Counted from the stretch's first letter, positions 25,362 through 34,575 are shown. The stretch: 64,000 bases of DNA from Chloroflexota bacterium (GCA_016860845.1 BOKF01000012.1:124001-188000); one strand, 5' to 3'. The notes: a model not told the origin generated them from the letters alone. A program made the numbers and translations.

Positions 25362-25541
25362 GAAACTATATCTGTAAAACTATCGTTGACAATCGGTTGC
25401 CTATTATTCCACGGAAATTATTTTTGTCAAAAATCTTGAAGGCAAATGACTCTACCCTTCATTCCTGCTCAGGCCCCAAACAAAAGTGGAAAAAGTACCT
25501 TTTCCTATCTGGACAATAACCTTACTCTAATCTACAATGGA

Positions 25542-25567
25542 TATAATTACCTAAGCCCTTATAAGGG
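25542..25567 (+). promoter_or_regulatory. TATAAT box followed by 12-bp palindrome upstream of sensor kinase
   Basis: A TATAAT at 25542-25547 is followed by the perfect palindrome CCCTTATAAGGG (25556-25567), where transcription would begin. That placement suits an operator. The -35 is poor. The rest of the 273-bp divergent gap is AT-rich without a gene. Confidence 0.4.
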
Positions 25568-25634
25568 TTATCCTCATTCCTTATATCTGTAACGCCACAC
25601 CGCCTCAGACGGCCAGGTTTTCACCTTACTAACT

Positions 25635-27095
25635 ATGAAGCTACCCCGAATCTCGACCCATTTCTTTAAGCAGTTTAATCATCTCCTATTTCCACCCCCC
25701 ATGACCGACTTGCCGCTCCATTCCCATCAGAGCATCGTTCTTAGGCAGGGCCGCGAGCGTATCCTGACGGCAATGCTGCGAGCAACGGCCGGGCTTGGTT
25801 TGTGCAGTTTACTTAATCTTCTGCCCAGACTGATCAGGGATGAGCAGTGGATTTCCATCGCCATTTATTTCGCTTCTCTGGGGGCAGTTTTGGTTGGTGC
25901 GATCAACCGCCAACTTGATTACCGGCTGCGGGCCAGTCTGTTTCTACTGATTGGGTATGGGGTAGCTGTGCTTGATCTGGTCAACTACGGCCTGGGCGAG
26001 GATGCCCGAATATTTCTCTTTGCCTTTGCTGTAGTCGCCATTATGCTGCTCGGCGCGTGGGTAGGGCTGGGATCGCTCAGTTTGAGCGTACTGACCCTGG
26101 CTATCGTCGGTTGGTTGATCAGCACCGGCCAATTTGAGCCTGTAGCTGGCAGTCATGTAGATTCTGGCATCCTGACCACGGAAGCCGTAACCTTCACCTG
26201 CATTAACTTCCTGCTGATCACCGGTTTGGTCATGGCTGCCCTCTATGTGCTCTTGCGTGATTTTGACATTGCCTGGCAGCGTGAACGGTTGGCCGTTAGC
26301 CAGGTGAAACAAGAACGGGACTTGTTAGAATACCGCGTTGCTGAACGGACCGGCGAACTTGCTCAGGCCCGTGACCAGGCCCTGGCAGCCAGCCGCTTAA
26401 AAACCGAACTCCTGGCTAAAGTCAGCCATGAACTGCGGACCCCCCTCGGCGTCATCCTTGGCTTTACCGAGATGCTACAACTCGGTATCTATGGCCCTCT
26501 TTCAGACAAGCAAAAACAGGTCGCAGTCGAGATTATGGACAGCACCTGTTCGCTGACCGGTCTGGTCAATCAATTACTCGATCAAGCTCAACTCGATGCC
26601 GGGAGGTTAAAACTGAACGTAAGCCCCTTCTCCCTGGCAGATCTGGTTGAAGGCACGTTATCCAAGATTGATATTCTGGCCCAAACCAAGGGGTTGGCCT
26701 TAACCACAACCATTGCTCCTGATATGCCGGCTACTCTGTTCGGCGATCAAACTCGCCTGCAGCAAATCCTGGTCAATCTGGTCGGCAATGCCATCAAATT
26801 CACCACAACCGGCACTGTCCGGGTCTGTTTCTACCGGCCCGATCCTGCCCATTGGGCCTTACAAGTTTCCGATACCGGTCCTGGCATTCCCATTGAGGCT
26901 CAAACTTACATCTTTGAGCCTTTCAGACAAGTGGATGGCTCTACTACCCGGCAACACGACGGCGCCGGGCTAGGCTTGTCTATTGTCAAACAATTGATCA
27001 CCTTGATGGGGGGTCAGATTGCTTTAGAAAGTGAGATAGGACGAGGAAGCACTTTTACTGCTATATTCCCCTTAGAATTTATCGCGGAGAATTAA
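25635..27095 (+). CDS. Membrane-bound sensor histidine kinase
   Basis: A 486-residue kinase with five or six membrane helices between about 45 and 205, a short coiled-coil-like linker (DLLEYRVAERTGEL) and a HisKA/HATPase core. The phospho-acceptor is His265 in KVSHELRTPLG; ATP-site boxes are NLVGNAIKFTT (N), VSDTGPGIP (G1), FEPFRQVDGS (F) and GAGLGLSIVKQL (G2). There is no periplasmic loop large enough for a ligand domain, so the membrane region itself may sense. ATG 25635 lacks a ribosome site; ATG 25701 (MTDLPL) is an alternative. A single-domain receiver begins 2 bp after the stop and is the likely phospho-partner. Confidence 0.92.
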   Translation: MKLPRISTHFFKQFNHLLFPPPMTDLPLHSHQSIVLRQGRERILTAMLRATAGLGLCSLLNLLPRLIRDEQWISIAIYFASLGAVLVGAINRQLDYRLRASLFLLIGYGVAVLDLVNYGLGEDARIFLFAFAVVAIMLLGAWVGLGSLSLSVLTLAIVGWLISTGQFEPVAGSHVDSGILTTEAVTFTCINFLLITGLVMAALYVLLRDFDIAWQRERLAVSQVKQERDLLEYRVAERTGELAQARDQALAASRLKTELLAKVSHELRTPLGVILGFTEMLQLGIYGPLSDKQKQVAVEIMDSTCSLTGLVNQLLDQAQLDAGRLKLNVSPFSLADLVEGTLSKIDILAQTKGLALTTTIAPDMPATLFGDQTRLQQILVNLVGNAIKFTTTGTVRVCFYRPDPAHWALQVSDTGPGIPIEAQTYIFEPFRQVDGSTTRQHDGAGLGLSIVKQLITLMGGQIALESEIGRGSTFTAIFPLEFIAEN

Positions 27096-27097
27096 CC

Positions 27098-27481
27098 ATG
27101 GCAGAGCGTCCGGCAGCTAAAAATCCGTTGGCCTTCATTATCGAAGATAACGAGTCCGTGGCCGAAGTATTCAAGATAGCCATAGAGCAGGCTGAATTTG
27201 AAACTGAAGTCATGCACGATGGTCAAGCGGCTTTGGAGCGGCTGGCAACTGTGACTCCGGCGCTCGTTCTCTTAGATTTACATTTACCTTTTGTTTCTGG
27301 GGCCGAAATCCTTCGCCACATTCGAACTGAGCCGCAATTGGCTAAGACTCGGGTAATATTAGCCACTGCGGACTTAATAAGGGCTGAAACCCTTGAGCAT
27401 CAAGTAGATTTTGTACTGACCAAACCCTTTGGGTTCACCCGCTTGTACGAGCTAGCCAAAGAGTTACGGGCATCTCTTTGA
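27098..27481 (+). CDS. Single-domain response regulator (CheY-like)
   Basis: A 127-residue receiver with no output domain. Acidic pocket EDNE (16-19), phospho-acceptor Asp60 in VLLDLHLP, Thr90-Ala91 and Lys109 in LTKPFG are all present. GGAG precedes ATG by eight bases and the gene sits 2 bp after the kinase, so the pair is co-expressed. Output is likely by protein contact or a phosphorelay. Confidence 0.92.
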   Translation: MAERPAAKNPLAFIIEDNESVAEVFKIAIEQAEFETEVMHDGQAALERLATVTPALVLLDLHLPFVSGAEILRHIRTEPQLAKTRVILATADLIRAETLEHQVDFVLTKPFGFTRLYELAKELRASL

Positions 27482-27494
27482 AGGAACAGTACTG

Positions 27495-28052
27495 ATGATT
27501 GACCACACCCTTTTAGCTAATCCCGGTATCCAGGTTGTCGCCATATTGGTTGGCGTCGTCGTCCTGGTTGCCGGGCGCCAGCTTTTTTGGCTTTTTGTCG
27601 GCGCGGTTGGATTTGTGGTCGGCCTGTCCCTGGCCTTCCAATTGCTGGCCGACCAGCCGCCCTGGTTGATCTTGCTCGCCGCAGTGCTCCTGGGTCTCGT
27701 CGGCATCGTCGTGGCTGTTTTTCTGCAAACCGCCGCGATTGGCCTGGCCGGATTTCTCATGGGAGGCTACGCCCTAACCTGGTTGGGGCAGCAGTTTGGC
27801 CTCGACCTGAGTCAGTGGGGCTGGCTCATCTTTGTGGGTGGCGGGGTAATGGGTGTGCTGCTGGCGATTTATCTCTTCGATGTCGCGCTGATTATCCTGT
27901 CGGCCTTAGCCGGAGCCAGCTTGATTGTTCAAGCCATCCGCCTCGACCCGCTGGTGACAGTCATCCTGTTTCTGGTTATGGTCGTGCTCGGTATTTTGGT
28001 TCAAACCAGCACCCGCAGGGTCAAACCACCCACCGATCCAGACGGCGATTAG
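27495..28052 (+). CDS. Small polytopic membrane protein (DUF4203/TM198-like)
   Basis: A 185-residue protein made almost wholly of hydrophobic helices, about seven, rich in Gly and Val, ending in a short charged tail (STRRVKPPTDPDGD). The hydropathy and Gly-rich packing resemble DUF4203/TM7S3-TM198 proteins, whose function is unknown. AAGGAA lies before ATG 27495, 13 bp after the receiver gene, so it may belong to the same transcript. It converges on the flavin reductase gene with a 7-bp gap. Confidence 0.7.
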   Translation: MIDHTLLANPGIQVVAILVGVVVLVAGRQLFWLFVGAVGFVVGLSLAFQLLADQPPWLILLAAVLLGLVGIVVAVFLQTAAIGLAGFLMGGYALTWLGQQFGLDLSQWGWLIFVGGGVMGVLLAIYLFDVALIILSALAGASLIVQAIRLDPLVTVILFLVMVVLGILVQTSTRRVKPPTDPDGD

Positions 28053-28059
28053 CCGCTGT

Positions 28060-28563
28060 TCAGCGCCCATCCAGGATGCGCCGATATTGACCGCGATAGT
28101 ATAGCAGCGGGTTAGCCGGGTCTTCGGCCCGGTACAGCCCGATGACCTGGCCCACCACAATCCAATGGTCGCCGCCTGCCAAAAATTCCCTGGTCCGGCA
28201 GGCAATCGCTCCAATAGCCCCTTCCAGGCGCGGGCCGCCCAGCCAGGGGATGAACGTAAAAGCGGGAGGCTCTGGATGGGGCCACATGTGGGCAAAGTAA
28301 CTGGATAAATCCTGCTGTTGTTCGCTTAAAATATTGATCGAAAATCCATCGGCCTGGCGCAGGAAACTCATTAAGTGCGCTTCTTTTTGCACACAAACCA
28401 GCACCAGCATTGGCTCTAGTGAAACCGAAGTGACCGCATTGGCAGTCATCCCGTAAACCTCACCCTCAGCTTCAACCGCTACGACTGTTACCCCGGTGGC
28501 AAACAAACCCATCGTGTTACGAAATGCCCGGCTATCAACAACTTCTTCGATCAGGTTAGTCAC
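28060..28563 (-). CDS. Flavin reductase-like protein (DIM6/NTAB, FMN-binding split barrel)
   Basis: A 167-residue protein. I start it at GTG 28563, because CCGAGGAAAGAT precedes it at ideal distance and the length becomes that of the family; an upstream frame with an odd N-terminus is rejected. Family motifs are FRNTMGLFATGVTVV, GMTANAVTSVSLEPMLVLVC and FSINILSEQQ. These enzymes reduce free FMN/FAD with NAD(P)H, often to feed a monooxygenase, and have a His-rich stretch (here GGDHWIVVGQV). No partner monooxygenase is adjacent. Divergent from the molybdopterin-domain gene. Confidence 0.9.
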   Translation of the reverse strand: MTNLIEEVVDSRAFRNTMGLFATGVTVVAVEAEGEVYGMTANAVTSVSLEPMLVLVCVQKEAHLMSFLRQADGFSINILSEQQQDLSSYFAHMWPHPEPPAFTFIPWLGGPRLEGAIGAIACRTREFLAGGDHWIVVGQVIGLYRAEDPANPLLYYRGQYRRILDGR

Positions 28564-28759
28564 ATCTTTCCTCGGTAAATTAAGCTGAGGGAAGATTATA
28601 GCACAGATGCTACGGAATGGACATAACCTTAGAGCCTTACCGGTCAGCAAAAAGGGCTATTTTTATTGCCAAAGCCCGGTTAACTGGATAAAATTTGTAC
28701 ATTAACCACAATCTTCGAATAAATCCGAATTAAAGCGTGTCAAGCAAAGTTACTTGTGC

Positions 28760-28772
28760 TATAATCTAGTCT
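28760..28772 (+). promoter_or_regulatory. -10 element placing transcription start at the ATG (leaderless gene)
   Basis: A perfect TATAAT (28760-28765) ends 7 bases before ATG 28773, so transcription should begin at or next to the A of the start codon. No ribosome site fits in between. The -35 is poor. Confidence 0.55.
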
Positions 28773-29744
28773 ATGAGAGTCGCCAGAGTTCCGCTCAACC
28801 AAGCTGCCGGTCACATTCTGCTCCACAATCAAGCTGGCCCGGATGGCCGCAAAGCCCTTAAAAAAGGCCAGCGTCTGACTGCCGCCGATATTGCCCTGTT
28901 ACAAGACCTGGGCCGCGAGCAAGTTTATATCGCCATCCTGGCTGAAGATGACCTCGACGAAAATGAAGCGGCTCGCCGCCTGGGGCAAGCTCTGGCGAGC
29001 CTGGGCCTTGAACCGAGCAGCGCCACCACCGGCCGGGTCAATCTTATGGCTACCCTCACGGGATTGTTTAAGGTTAATGTCGAAAGTCTCCTGGCTTTCA
29101 ACGATATTACCGGCGTCACGCTGGCCACACTTCCCAACCACACTGTGGTGCAGCCAAAAACAATGATCGGCACGATCAAGATTATCCCTTACGGCCTGCC
29201 CCGCGCCGACCTGGCGACTGCCGAAGCCATTGCCGGCGCGTCTCGCCTGGTGGAAGTCAAGCCGTTTGTTGTCCAGCAGGCCGCTTTGATCACCACCGGC
29301 AGCGCCGCAGCCCGCGAAAAAGTGCTTGAAAGCTTTACCCCGGCCCTGCGCGACCGATTGGCCGGCTACAATACCGCACTGCTCGAAGGCCCTTACGTGC
29401 CCGAAGATGAAGTTGAGATCAGCCAGGCGCTGCAATGGGCTTTGCACAGCGGCGCTAAAATGATCCTCGTCGCCGGGGAAACTTCGATTATGGATGTTGA
29501 CGACATCACCCCCCGGGCCATTAAGGCCGTGGGCGGCGAAATTGTACATTACGGCATGCCGGTCGAACCGGGGAATCTTATGCTGCTGGCCTATTGCGGC
29601 GACATTCCTATCGTCGGCGCGCCGGGCTGCGCGAAAAGCAGAAGCTATAACGTGGTGGACATGGTTTTGCCCCGGCTGGCTGCCGGAGAACGCTTGACCC
29701 GCCGCGATTTGATCGCCCTGGGTCACGGGGGGTTGCTCAAATGA
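28773..29744 (+). CDS. Molybdopterin-binding (MoaB/Mog/MoeA-like) domain protein
   Basis: A 323-residue soluble protein. The N-terminal half (1-150) resembles the barrel portion found in MoeA-related proteins (AAGHILLHN, GRKALKKGQRLTAADIALLQDLG). The C-terminal half (about 165-320) is a MoaB/Mog-like molybdopterin-binding domain with VAALITTGS-type entry (QQAALITTGSAA), a conserved ILVAGETSIMDVDD stretch and GAPGCAKSRSYNVVD close to the end. Such proteins occur near molybdoenzyme maturation genes; the exact reaction is unclear and no molybdoenzyme lies nearby. The transcript appears to be leaderless. It is followed by a long GC-rich repeat. Confidence 0.82.
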   Translation: MRVARVPLNQAAGHILLHNQAGPDGRKALKKGQRLTAADIALLQDLGREQVYIAILAEDDLDENEAARRLGQALASLGLEPSSATTGRVNLMATLTGLFKVNVESLLAFNDITGVTLATLPNHTVVQPKTMIGTIKIIPYGLPRADLATAEAIAGASRLVEVKPFVVQQAALITTGSAAAREKVLESFTPALRDRLAGYNTALLEGPYVPEDEVEISQALQWALHSGAKMILVAGETSIMDVDDITPRAIKAVGGEIVHYGMPVEPGNLMLLAYCGDIPIVGAPGCAKSRSYNVVDMVLPRLAAGERLTRRDLIALGHGGLLK

Positions 29745-29748
29745 CAGA

Positions 29749-29870
29749 ACTTACGCGGTGGGTGGAAAAGCCCTCCCTAAATCCCTCCCAAAGGGAGGGA
29801 CTTAAGCTGATACTCCCCCCTGTGGGCGACTGAAAGGAGGTTAGAGGGGGGCAAATCCTTCAACTACGTA
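29749..29870. repeat. Interspersed GC-rich palindromic repeat
   Basis: Within 122 bases there is an exact hairpin TCCCTCCC-AAA-GGGAGGGA (29782-29800), then CTCCCCCC and AGGGGGG arms, flanked by ACTTACG and CTACGTAA. The leading ACTTACGC word also opens the element at 5630. No coding capacity. Confidence 0.65.
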
Positions 29871-29907
29871 ACCCCTGTCAAATGACCGGCGCGGCCTGGG
29901 TGGCACT

Positions 29908-31797
29908 TTGAACCGGCAAAGTTTGGCCGGGTGGAGTGGCTGGGCTTGCCTGGCCTGGCTCTGGTTGCTGGCCATTTTGAGTGTGGCCTGCCAAACCCAA
30001 CCGAATCAAGTTTTTATTGAAGTGGATGGCGGTCGTCAAGCCTTGACGACCCAGGCGGCCACCGTGCGCGAAGCTCTGGCGGAAGCCAAAGTTGAACTCG
30101 GGCCGTTGGACCGGGTCAAGCCTGACCTGTACACCCAATTAGAACCGGGACTGGCTATCGCCGTGACCCGGGTAAAAGAAGAGATTGAGACCCGGCGGGA
30201 AATCGTTTCCTTTGAGCGGCAGACGATCACCAACGAAGCCCTGGCCATGGGTGAAACGCGGGTCTCGCAGCTTGGGGTAAATGGCGAAGACGAAATCACC
30301 ATTCGGGTGGTTTATGAAAATGGCGTCGAGGTCAGCCGGACTGAGGTGTCACGGGCCGCGGTGATCCAGCCGGTGCCGGAGATCCTGGTGGTTGGACCGC
30401 AGGGCGAGCTGCCTTCGACCCCCATTGAGGGGACGATTGCCTATATCGCCAACGGCAATGCCTGGCTGATGCGGGATAGCAGCGGCAGCCGCCGCCCCTT
30501 GACCACGGCCGGTGATCTGGATGGCCGGGTGTTCAGCCTTTCACCCGACGGCCGCCAGTTGCTCTATACTCGCGCACTCAGCGACGAAATTGACCTGCCG
30601 CTCAACGAGATGTGGCTGGCCTCAACCACCATTGTCGGCGAAGCGCCGATTACACTCGGCCTGCAGGGCGTGCTCTATGCCGAGTGGTCGCCGGTTATTA
30701 GCCAGCCTCTGCTGGCCTACAGCACGGCGGAGCGGACAGCCAGCCCACCCGGCTGGCGAGCCAACAACGATTTATGGTTGTATGTACCTTCTCGCCCACC
30801 ACTGAGCGGCGAGGCAAAAACCAAGGCGGTCGAAGTGATTCCGCCCAATACCCAGGGACTTTACCCCTGGTGGGGCACGACCTTTGCCTGGTCGCCCGAC
30901 GGCGCCCGGCTGGCTTATGCCCGGGCCGATCAGATTGGGGTGATTGATCTTAAAACTGAAAAGCCGGTTAGCTACACAATCACGCCCCTGGTTGACTTTG
31001 TGCCGCTCAAAACTTTCAGCGATTGGGTCTGGCTGCCGGGACTGAGTTGGTCGCCCGATGGTCAATTTCTGGCGGCAGTTGTTCATGGCCCGCCCCAGGC
31101 CGGCGAGCCAGCCGAAGAAAGCCAGGTCTTTGATTTGTGGCTTCTGGGCCTGGATAACGGCATTTCGGCTAAAGTGAGCCAGCAGGTGGGCATGTGGGCT
31201 AACCCGGCCTGGGGGAAAACGGGGATTGCTTTCGGAGCAGCCACGGACCCCTTTCAATCGGCCACCGGCCGTTACTTTATCAAGTTAATAGATCGAGACG
31301 GCAGCAACCAACGCCAGTTATTTCCCTTCCGCGAAGAGTTGGGTGTGCAGCTACCGCAACTGGTTTGGTCTGCCGAGGGTGAAACCTTGCTCTTTACTTA
31401 TAACGGCAATTTGTATATGATGGATAGGAATGGCACGCCGCCCAAACAGCTTACCGCCGATGGTCAGGCCAGCCATCCACAGTGGGTTTCGGCAGCACCT
31501 TTGATTACCAGCCTTACCAGCACGACAACTTTGACCGGCTCCGGTTCGATCACCCCCAGTGCTGCGGTGAGTCCAACTCAAGTGATCCCGGTGACGCCGG
31601 CCCCCACCTCAGACCTGGCTATTACACCCACACAATCTATTACCCGGAGCGTGACGCCAACCGTGACCATGACCGCTACTCCCATACCCATTCCTCCGCC
31701 AGCATCTCCGGCTGTACCAACCATTCCCGCTGCCGATCCAGCAACAATTACACCCTCGCTTAAACTGGAAGAGAACGAAGGAACGGATTCCCCGTGA
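29908..31797 (+). CDS. Lipoprotein with DUF348/G5 domains and TolB-like propeller
   Basis: A 629-residue protein that appears to start at TTG 29908, as no ATG or GTG precedes it in frame before a stop. It has a lipoprotein signal (LWLLAILSVACQ). Residues about 35-80 resemble a DUF348 ubiquitin-like unit (TQAATVREALAEA), and 85-150 a G5 domain (VKEEIETRREIVSFERQTI), as in YabE and resuscitation-factor proteins that bind wall glycans. From about 165 to 530 repeated LSPDGRQLLY / WSPDGARLAY / WSPDGQFLAA motifs make a TolB-like propeller. The C-terminal 80 residues are Pro/Thr/Ser-rich. Its stop overlaps the GTG of the following hybrid kinase, so the two are translationally coupled; it may be that kinase's envelope-side partner (inference). 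Confidence 0.8.
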   Translation: MNRQSLAGWSGWACLAWLWLLAILSVACQTQPNQVFIEVDGGRQALTTQAATVREALAEAKVELGPLDRVKPDLYTQLEPGLAIAVTRVKEEIETRREIVSFERQTITNEALAMGETRVSQLGVNGEDEITIRVVYENGVEVSRTEVSRAAVIQPVPEILVVGPQGELPSTPIEGTIAYIANGNAWLMRDSSGSRRPLTTAGDLDGRVFSLSPDGRQLLYTRALSDEIDLPLNEMWLASTTIVGEAPITLGLQGVLYAEWSPVISQPLLAYSTAERTASPPGWRANNDLWLYVPSRPPLSGEAKTKAVEVIPPNTQGLYPWWGTTFAWSPDGARLAYARADQIGVIDLKTEKPVSYTITPLVDFVPLKTFSDWVWLPGLSWSPDGQFLAAVVHGPPQAGEPAEESQVFDLWLLGLDNGISAKVSQQVGMWANPAWGKTGIAFGAATDPFQSATGRYFIKLIDRDGSNQRQLFPFREELGVQLPQLVWSAEGETLLFTYNGNLYMMDRNGTPPKQLTADGQASHPQWVSAAPLITSLTSTTTLTGSGSITPSAAVSPTQVIPVTPAPTSDLAITPTQSITRSVTPTVTMTATPIPIPPPASPAVPTIPAADPATITPSLKLEENEGTDSP

Positions 31798-33407
31798 ACA
31801 AACAATCTACCATTTTAATCATGGATGAAGATCCAGAAACTCTGGAACAGCTTCAAACCACCTTACAGCGAGCGGGCTATCATGTCCTTGTCGCCGTAGA
31901 TGGGCATGCTGCGCTGCGTCTGGCTCACAGCAGAAAACCGGATTTAATTGTGTCGGATTTGCTGCTGGCCGGGCTGGACAGCTATCAGGTTTGGAAAGCC
32001 TTCCGTGCGGATAAAGAAAATGCGGCAGCGCCAATTCTGGTCATCAGCGCCTTGAATATTCCCGCCAGTAATGAGCCGTGGCGGCCCAGTCCCAACGCCG
32101 AGTGGCAACTCCTCTCCTATGACGCCTTTTTACCCAAGCCAATAGACTTAAGACGCTTTCTCCGCGTGGTTCAAAAGCTGCTGGCTCCAGCTAAAACTCA
32201 AACTATCGCCAGCGGGCCAAGCACCATTTTGGCCATTGAGGATAAAGAAACTCAAAGGACTTTGGCCTCCATTTTGGGCAATAACGATTTTGGAGTAGAA
32301 ACGCCCGCCTCATTGAGCGAGGCGCTTCAGTTGAGCAGAGCCGTGCCTCCGGCAGCCCTGCTGGTAGATTGCCGTACTCTCAGCGAAGCCACCAAAAATT
32401 TCGTAGCCCAAACTCGCCGCTTTGTGCCTAACACGGTGATCATCGCCTTGATTGACCCCCAGGGCGCTTTTGAAGAGGGCCTGGAAAGCCTCTGTGATAG
32501 TTTTTTGGCCATGCCGCTGCATCCCACGCGGATCGTCCTGTCCATCAACCGCATCCTTGATCATGTAGGCATGAAGCACCGCACCAGAGCCATCAGCAAT
32601 CAGTTGATTACCACCAATCAAGACCTGCTTGATACGCAGCAAGTCCTCCGCGCCCAGAATGAAGAGTTACAACACATCAACAATCAACTACGCGAGTTGA
32701 GCGCGCTGAAAGAAACATTGACCGGCATGATTGTCCACGATCTTAAAGCGCCCCTGGGGGCGGTACTGGGAGCGATCAATTTTTTAATTACCGACCCTGA
32801 CCTTAACTTGACCAGCACCCACGCCCGGCTGTTAACCGCCGCCAATGCTGCGGGCGACCAATTGCTGCGCCTGACCGAAACCCTTTTGGAGGGGCAGCGG
32901 TTGGAAGATGGCCATCTCAAGCCGGACATAGAACCCTTTGAACTACCTACCTTGATAGATGTTAGCCTGCACCGGGTTTCGCCGTTGCTAACGATGAGCC
33001 AGCTCGAGGTGCAGTGTACGTTCGCCGATAACCTACCCACCGCCTTTGCCGACCCGCATATTAGCCAGCGCATCGTCGAAAACCTGCTGGATAATGCGAT
33101 TAAATTTTCACCGCCCCGGAGCGCCATCACCATTAACGTCACCTCTGAAGGGAAAATGATAACCATTAGCATCACCGACCAAGGCCCCGGCATTCCTAAA
33201 GACCGCCAGCAAGAGATTTTTGACCGCTTTGCCCAAATCAAGAATGCCGCCTCTCCCTCCACCCGCGCTGGATTCGGCCTGGGATTGACGTTTTGTAACT
33301 TGGCCACCCAGGCAATGGGCGGTTCTATTTGGGTTGAAAGTGACGGCGAGTCCGGCACCACTTTTTTATTTACCCTGCCCATCTATGAAGATGAAACAAT
33401 GATGTAA
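31794..33407 (+). CDS. Soluble hybrid kinase: receiver, degenerate receiver, HisKA-HATPase
   Basis: A 537-residue cytosolic protein started by GTG inside GTGA. Domain 1 (5-135) is a receiver with DED at 11-13, Asp55 in IVSDLLLAG and a KPID motif. Domain 2 (about 142-258) has the receiver fold (STILAIEDKE, ALLVDCRT) but the lysine is lost (FLAMPLHP), so it is a pseudo-receiver. A coiled coil (265-310) leads to HisKA with His315 in VHDLKAPLG and a HATPase with LLDNAIKFSP, ITDQGPGIP and GFGLGLTF. It has no membrane helix. The kinase should be controlled by phosphorylation of domain 1, and its overlap with the G5/TolB lipoprotein gene suggests a shared pathway. Confidence 0.9.
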   Translation: MNKQSTILIMDEDPETLEQLQTTLQRAGYHVLVAVDGHAALRLAHSRKPDLIVSDLLLAGLDSYQVWKAFRADKENAAAPILVISALNIPASNEPWRPSPNAEWQLLSYDAFLPKPIDLRRFLRVVQKLLAPAKTQTIASGPSTILAIEDKETQRTLASILGNNDFGVETPASLSEALQLSRAVPPAALLVDCRTLSEATKNFVAQTRRFVPNTVIIALIDPQGAFEEGLESLCDSFLAMPLHPTRIVLSINRILDHVGMKHRTRAISNQLITTNQDLLDTQQVLRAQNEELQHINNQLRELSALKETLTGMIVHDLKAPLGAVLGAINFLITDPDLNLTSTHARLLTAANAAGDQLLRLTETLLEGQRLEDGHLKPDIEPFELPTLIDVSLHRVSPLLTMSQLEVQCTFADNLPTAFADPHISQRIVENLLDNAIKFSPPRSAITINVTSEGKMITISITDQGPGIPKDRQQEIFDRFAQIKNAASPSTRAGFGLGLTFCNLATQAMGGSIWVESDGESGTTFLFTLPIYEDETMM

Positions 33408-33452
33408 GGACCTTATGGATTTTGATTTTGAAATCCACTAATGCCCTATAAC

Positions 33453-33495
33453 GGCGGGACTTGCCCCCGCCTGAGGCAACCACAAAGGTCGCCTC
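33453..33495 (+). repeat. Two tandem hairpins downstream of hybrid kinase
   Basis: GGCGGG/CCCGCC (33453-33471) and GAGGCAACC/GGTCGCCTC (33473-33495, one mismatch). Together they could stop transcription or be a dispersed palindrome; no T tract follows closely. The remaining gap to 33631 holds an AT-rich promoter-like stretch and the AGGAG site of the next gene. Confidence 0.45.
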
Positions 33496-33631
33496 TATCA
33501 TTTCCGATTTTGGTTGTCAAAATTCGTCAGAGTCTTCTTTCCAACCATCTTCTAACATTTTTCAAAGTGAGTTCCTACCTTTTTGCCCTAGTATAGGCTG
33601 GTAAAATTATTATTCTATTCAGGAGAAAAAA

Positions 33632-34573
33632 ATGCGTGTCTTAATTACCGGCGGCGCCGGCTTTCTCGGTTCTCATCTGTGTGATCGTTTTCTGGCCGAA
33701 GGGCACACGGTTATTGCCATGGATAATCTGATTACCGGCAAAACCGCTAACATCGAACACCTGGCCGGGCATGAGCGGTTCCTTTTTATTAAGCATGATG
33801 TTACCAATTATATCTATGTGGAAGGGCCGCTGGACGCGGTGCTCCATTTTGCCTCTCCCGCCAGCCCCATTGACTATCTCGAACTGCCCATTCCCACGCT
33901 CAAAGTAGGCGCCCTGGGCACGCACAAAGCCCTGGGCCTGGCCAAGGCGAAGGGGGCGCGCTTTTTGTTAGCCTCCACCTCTGAGGTCTACGGTGACCCC
34001 CTCATCCATCCCCAAACGGAAGATTACTGGGGCAATGTTAACCCTATTGGTCCGCGCGGCGTTTACGACGAAGCTAAACGCTTTGCCGAAGCCCTGACTA
34101 TGGCTTACCATCGCTACCACCAGGTAGACACCCGTATCGTCCGCATTTTTAACACCTACGGGCCGCGCATGCGTCTGGAAGATGGGCGGGTCGTGCCAAA
34201 CTTCATTGCCCAGGCCCTCCGGGGCGAGCCGCTGACCGTATACGGCGATGGCAGCCAAACCCGCTCCTTCTGCTACGTCAGCGATCTGGTCGAGGGAATC
34301 TATCACCTGCTGCTGTCGAACGAAGTTGAGCCGGTGAATATCGGTAATCCGGTGGAAATGACCATCTTGGATTTTGCCAAAACGATTGTTGAACTGACCG
34401 GCAGCCAATCGGAGATTGTCTTTGTCCGGCCCACCGATATGCGCATCAAGGATGACCCCAAAGTCCGCCAACCCGATATTAGCAAAGCTCGCCGTATTCT
34501 CAACTGGGAGCCGAAGGTGTCGCTACAGGCTGGCTTAAAAGAAACCATCGCTTACTTCAAACCAAGAGTGTGA
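33632..34573 (+). CDS. UDP-glucuronate decarboxylase-like NAD-dependent sugar dehydratase/epimerase
   Basis: A 313-residue extended short-chain dehydrogenase. The NAD-binding motif [10 protein letters not shown] is at residues 7-16, the catalytic triad is in STSEVYGDP and the YDEAKR motif, and the UXS signature [21 protein letters not shown] is nearly complete. [10 protein letters not shown] and [15 protein letters not shown] are also typical. UXS converts UDP-glucuronate to UDP-xylose; closely related nucleotide-sugar epimerases cannot be ruled out. ATG 33632 follows CAGGAGAAAAAA. It begins the glycan block, and its stop overlaps the possible GTG start of the ligase gene. Confidence 0.88.
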   Translation: MRVLITGGAGFLGSHLCDRFLAEGHTVIAMDNLITGKTANIEHLAGHERFLFIKHDVTNYIYVEGPLDAVLHFASPASPIDYLELPIPTLKVGALGTHKALGLAKAKGARFLLASTSEVYGDPLIHPQTEDYWGNVNPIGPRGVYDEAKRFAEALTMAYHRYHQVDTRIVRIFNTYGPRMRLEDGRVVPNFIAQALRGEPLTVYGDGSQTRSFCYVSDLVEGIYHLLLSNEVEPVNIGNPVEMTILDFAKTIVELTGSQSEIVFVRPTDMRIKDDPKVRQPDISKARRILNWEPKVSLQAGLKETIAYFKPRV

Positions 34574-34575
34574 CC

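Noticed and set aside
28899..29726. 275-codon open frame on the minus strand
   Set aside because: Antisense to the molybdopterin-domain gene; the plus-strand product has clear conserved motifs and this one has none.
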